NCBI RefSeq assembly: GCF_001676615.1
Contig: NZ_LYXZ01000027.1
Span: forward strand, 1-64,000
Origin: Labrys sp. WJW
Lineage (GTDB): Bacteria; Pseudomonadota; Alphaproteobacteria; Rhizobiales; Labraceae
Direction of reading: 5' to 3'
DNA: 64,000 bases
Shown here: positions 61,707 through 64,000 of the stretch, in pieces
How the letters are laid out: the number at the start of each line of letters is the position of its first letter
Numbering within the stretch: position 1 is the first letter of the stretch
Notes under the pieces: generated by a model
What the model saw: the letters and a program-made list of their open reading frames with translations, nothing else
Database searches by the model: none
Told to the model about the DNA's origin: nothing
Position numbers and translations under genes: made by a program

Positions 61707-62192
61707 TCAGGCGGCCTTCTTGTTGACGCTTGCCAGCGAGAGCTTGGTGAGAAGCTGATCGGTCCTGATCTCTTCCTGGAGCGTCTGATCGAGGAGTTTT
61801 GCAATATCCTGCATGCCCAACTGCTGGGCCCAGGTCTTCAACGTGCCATAGCGCGAGATCTCATAATGTTCGACCGCTTGCGCGGCTGCGGTGAGACCGG
61901 CGTCCAGCGCCGGAGCGCCTTTGAACTCCTCCATAACCTCCTTGCCTTCGTCGATAATGCCGAGGATCGCATCACAGGTTTTTCCCCGTGCAGGCTTTCC
62001 GAGTTGCTCGAAAATATCCTGCAGACGATCGACATGTCCCTCGGTTTCCTCCCGATGGGTCTCGAAGGCCTTCTTCAGCTCCGGCGTCTGGGCCTCCCGC
62101 GCCATCTTGGGCAAAGCGCGCAAGATCTGCTTTTCAGCATAATAGATGTCCTTCAGCGTCTCGACGAACAGGTCCTGCAATTCCTTTGCCAT
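61707..62192 (-). CDS. DUF892 ferritin-like protein (YciE/YciF family)
   Basis: A 161-residue four-helix protein: ELQDLFVETLKDIYYAEKQI, KKAFETHREETEGHVDRLQD and AVEHYEISRYGTLKTWAQQL carry the Glu/His carboxylates of the di-metal site. YciF-type proteins are stress-induced. CAGGAGG precedes ATG 62192. Its stress promoter is back to back with that of the divergent NRAMP-like gene, hinting at a shared metal theme. Confidence 0.93.
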   Translation of the reverse strand: MAKELQDLFVETLKDIYYAEKQILRALPKMAREAQTPELKKAFETHREETEGHVDRLQDIFEQLGKPARGKTCDAILGIIDEGKEVMEEFKGAPALDAGLTAAAQAVEHYEISRYGTLKTWAQQLGMQDIAKLLDQTLQEEIRTDQLLTKLSLASVNKKAA

Positions 62193-62238
62193 TGGTTCCT
62201 CCTGAGGCAATCCGAGCCGACCGCGCGGCACCGACCAG

Positions 62239-62263
62239 AACTGCGATGCCTGCAATGCGTTCC
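62239..62263 (-). promoter_or_regulatory. EcfG-type promoter of the DUF892 gene
   Basis: Minus-strand GGAAC (62259-62263), 17 nt, GTT (62239-62241); 47 nt from the start. Confidence 0.74.
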
Positions 62264-62329
62264 ACGCAAAAATACGGCCGCTAGCCTCCCCATCGGCGGG
62301 CCATTGCAGGAACGGACGGGGCCGCTGGC

Positions 62330-62354
62330 GGAACCGAAGGCCTCGGAGCGAGTT
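62330..62354 (+). promoter_or_regulatory. EcfG-type promoter of the NRAMP-like gene
   Basis: GGAAC (62330-62334), 17 nt, GTT (62352-62354); 126 nt from the ATG. Confidence 0.62.
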
Positions 62355-62479
62355 CATAGGCTGGCATAGCGATGGGATCGCGCCATATCGATCCGGCGCC
62401 GGGTTGACGTGCAGCCTTCCATATCGGCGCCCGACACTGCCAGAGCAACAACAAGAACATCCTGCAGCAAGGCGGAACA

Positions 62480-63796
62480 ATGAGCGGGACAGAGGGGGAC
62501 CTCGATCCAAGAGCTGAACGCAGCCCGGCTGTCGAGCCAAGCAAGCCTCGCATACTCAAAGTTCTCGGCCCGGGTCTAATCACCGGCGCGTCCGACGACG
62601 ATCCCAGTGGAATTGCGACTTATTCGCAGGTGGGTGCGCAATTCGCGTATGGCGTGAGCTGGACCTTGCTGTTTTCCTATCCCCTCATGAGTGCCATCCA
62701 GATGATCAGCGCCCGTCTCGGCAGGACCACGGGACGAGGCATAGCCGGTAATCTGCGCAAATATTATCCCAATTGGCTGGTCTATACGGGCGTTTGCCTG
62801 CTGGTGACCGCCAACGTCATCAATATCGGGGCCGATATCGGCGCGATGGGTGACGCCGTCAAACTGATCATCGGGGGCCCGGCCCTCATCTATGTCGTGC
62901 TCTTCGGAGCCGGATGCGCAATCGCGCAAGTGTTCCTGCAATACAAGAAATATGTCCGTATTCTCAAATGGCTCAGCCTGGCCCTGCTAAGCTATGTCGC
63001 CACACTTTTCATCGTCAAGGTCGACTGGACGGCTCTGGCCAAGGGGTTTTTTATACCGCATATCGAGTTTTCCTCCGACTATCTCATGGCGATTGTCGCG
63101 ATCTTCGGCACCACCATCAGCCCGTATCTCTTCTTCTGGCAGGCCTCGCAGGAAGTGGAAGACCTGAAGGAAAAGCCCAAGCGCGAGCCTTTGAAGGATA
63201 ATCCGGAACAAGCCAAGGACGCCGATGAACGGATTGAATGGGATACGCTGGTGGGCATGGGCGTTTCCAACGTCATCGCGCTGTCGATCATGGTGACGGC
63301 AGCCGCCACGCTCAATGTGCATCACGTCACCGACATTGGAAGTTCAGCACAGGCGGCCGAGGCACTGGAGCCCGTGGCAGGCAAATTTGCGGAACTCTTG
63401 TTCGTGATCGGCATCGTGGGGACGGGGCTGCTGGCCGTCCCGGTACTCGCCGGGTCGGCCGCCTACGGGCTCGGCGAAGCGCTACGCTGGCCCACCGGCC
63501 TGGCCCGCAAGCCCAAGGACGCCAAGGCCTTCTATGCCACGATAGCGATCGCGACCATGCTTGGCGTGGCCTTGAATTTCGCCCCGATCAACCCGATCCA
63601 AGCCCTTTTTTGGAGCGCGGTGGTGAACGGCGTCGTCGCTGTTCCGATCATGGCCGTCATGATGCTGATGTCGACGGACGAGAAAATCATGGGCAGCCAG
63701 GTGATTGGCGGCTGGCTACGGAGCCTCGGCTGGCTCTCCACGGGTGTCATGGCGCTATGCGCCGCGGGAATGGGCGCGTCCGCCTTCTTGAACTAG
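62480..63796 (+). CDS. NRAMP-family divalent metal transporter, divergent
   Basis: A 438-residue membrane protein with about 11 helices in the NRAMP fold. Helix 1 has GPGLITGASDDDPSGIATYS, where classical members read DPGN. Helix 6 has IFGTTISPYLFFWQASQE, where classical members have MPHN. The loss of Asn and of the metal-binding Met-Pro-His suggests a different substrate from Mn/Fe, perhaps as in NRAMP-related Mg transporters. A polar loop (KPKREPLKDNPEQAKD) follows helix 6. It diverges from the DUF892 gene. Confidence 0.85.
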   Translation: MSGTEGDLDPRAERSPAVEPSKPRILKVLGPGLITGASDDDPSGIATYSQVGAQFAYGVSWTLLFSYPLMSAIQMISARLGRTTGRGIAGNLRKYYPNWLVYTGVCLLVTANVINIGADIGAMGDAVKLIIGGPALIYVVLFGAGCAIAQVFLQYKKYVRILKWLSLALLSYVATLFIVKVDWTALAKGFFIPHIEFSSDYLMAIVAIFGTTISPYLFFWQASQEVEDLKEKPKREPLKDNPEQAKDADERIEWDTLVGMGVSNVIALSIMVTAAATLNVHHVTDIGSSAQAAEALEPVAGKFAELLFVIGIVGTGLLAVPVLAGSAAYGLGEALRWPTGLARKPKDAKAFYATIAIATMLGVALNFAPINPIQALFWSAVVNGVVAVPIMAVMMLMSTDEKIMGSQVIGGWLRSLGWLSTGVMALCAAGMGASAFLN

Positions 63797-64000
63797 CCGT
63801 ATCGTCGAAAAGCCGTTGCCTCAGCCAGGGGCCCGCAGCTGCGATATCGGCCGGGCGCTTGGGCAGGAGGGGGATACGCGGGCGCCAAGCCCTATCCTAC
63901 TTCGCCTCGATCGCCGAGTTGACGAAACAACATTTAACAAGATCAAGCTTCATTCCGCGACCCGGCCGGCCTACCGTCTTCCTTGTTTCCGTCGCGCCCG

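Overview
The window is GC-rich chromosomal DNA from an alphaproteobacterium, most likely of the order Hyphomicrobiales (Rhizobiales). The evidence is four DUF982 genes, an aa3-oxidase subunit-IV-like peptide, an HWE-type histidine kinase, Ku/LigD end-joining genes, and many promoters of the alphaproteobacterial general-stress type (GGAAC, 17-18 nt, GTT). The genus cannot be fixed from the sequence. No tRNA, rRNA, CRISPR array, insertion sequence or phage gene was seen.

Region 1 (1-22.3 kb) is catabolic and transport DNA. It opens with the 3' end of a katG-like catalase-peroxidase gene and a minus-strand sigma-54 activator of the AcoR type. A minus-strand operon follows: HpaI-type aldolase, FAD-linked hydroxyacid dehydrogenase, MFS transporter, DapA-like aldolase. 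It diverges from a GntR/FCD regulator, with a perfect 25-bp palindrome between them. An SMP-30 lactonase gene diverges from a ribose-type ABC importer (binding protein, fused ATPase, two permeases). The set fits uptake and breakdown of a sugar acid or its lactone. After a decayed etfA remnant, a DeoR regulator diverges from a second, CUT1-type ABC importer whose operon ends in an L-xylulose-reductase-like SDR, suggesting polyol or pentulose use.

Region 2 (22.3-26.1 kb) holds a 761-residue protein of bulb-lectin repeats, a trefoil-like section, a helical section with a hydrophobic stretch, and a beta-rich C-terminus, plus an unrecognised gene.

Region 3 (26.1-62.5 kb) behaves as a general-stress-response island. 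Thirty sites matching the EcfG/RpoE2 promoter (29 exact, one with a single mismatch) lie upstream of, and correctly oriented to, genes. They precede genes for a Ku-LigD operon, an ECF sigma factor (its own promoter), DUF72, CsbD, DUF3309, DUF1328, DUF2171, topoisomerase IB, a PfpI-like protein, a small basic protein followed by UdgX, cold-shock protein, four DUF982 proteins, DUF892 ferritin-like protein, an NRAMP-like transporter and many small proteins. Signalling genes lie in the same stretch: an HWE kinase, a single receiver domain, a receiver fused to a sigma-region-2-like domain, and a small NepR-like peptide. TreY and TreZ (trehalose synthesis from maltodextrins) and a CtpA-type protease are also here, without a recognised stress promoter of their own.

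The least expected items are the density of stress promoters, the receiver-sigma2 fusion, the lectin/pore-like protein, an avidin-like gene, an orphan ABC transmembrane subunit, and a stress promoter running into a terminator-like hairpin (possible sRNA or attenuator).
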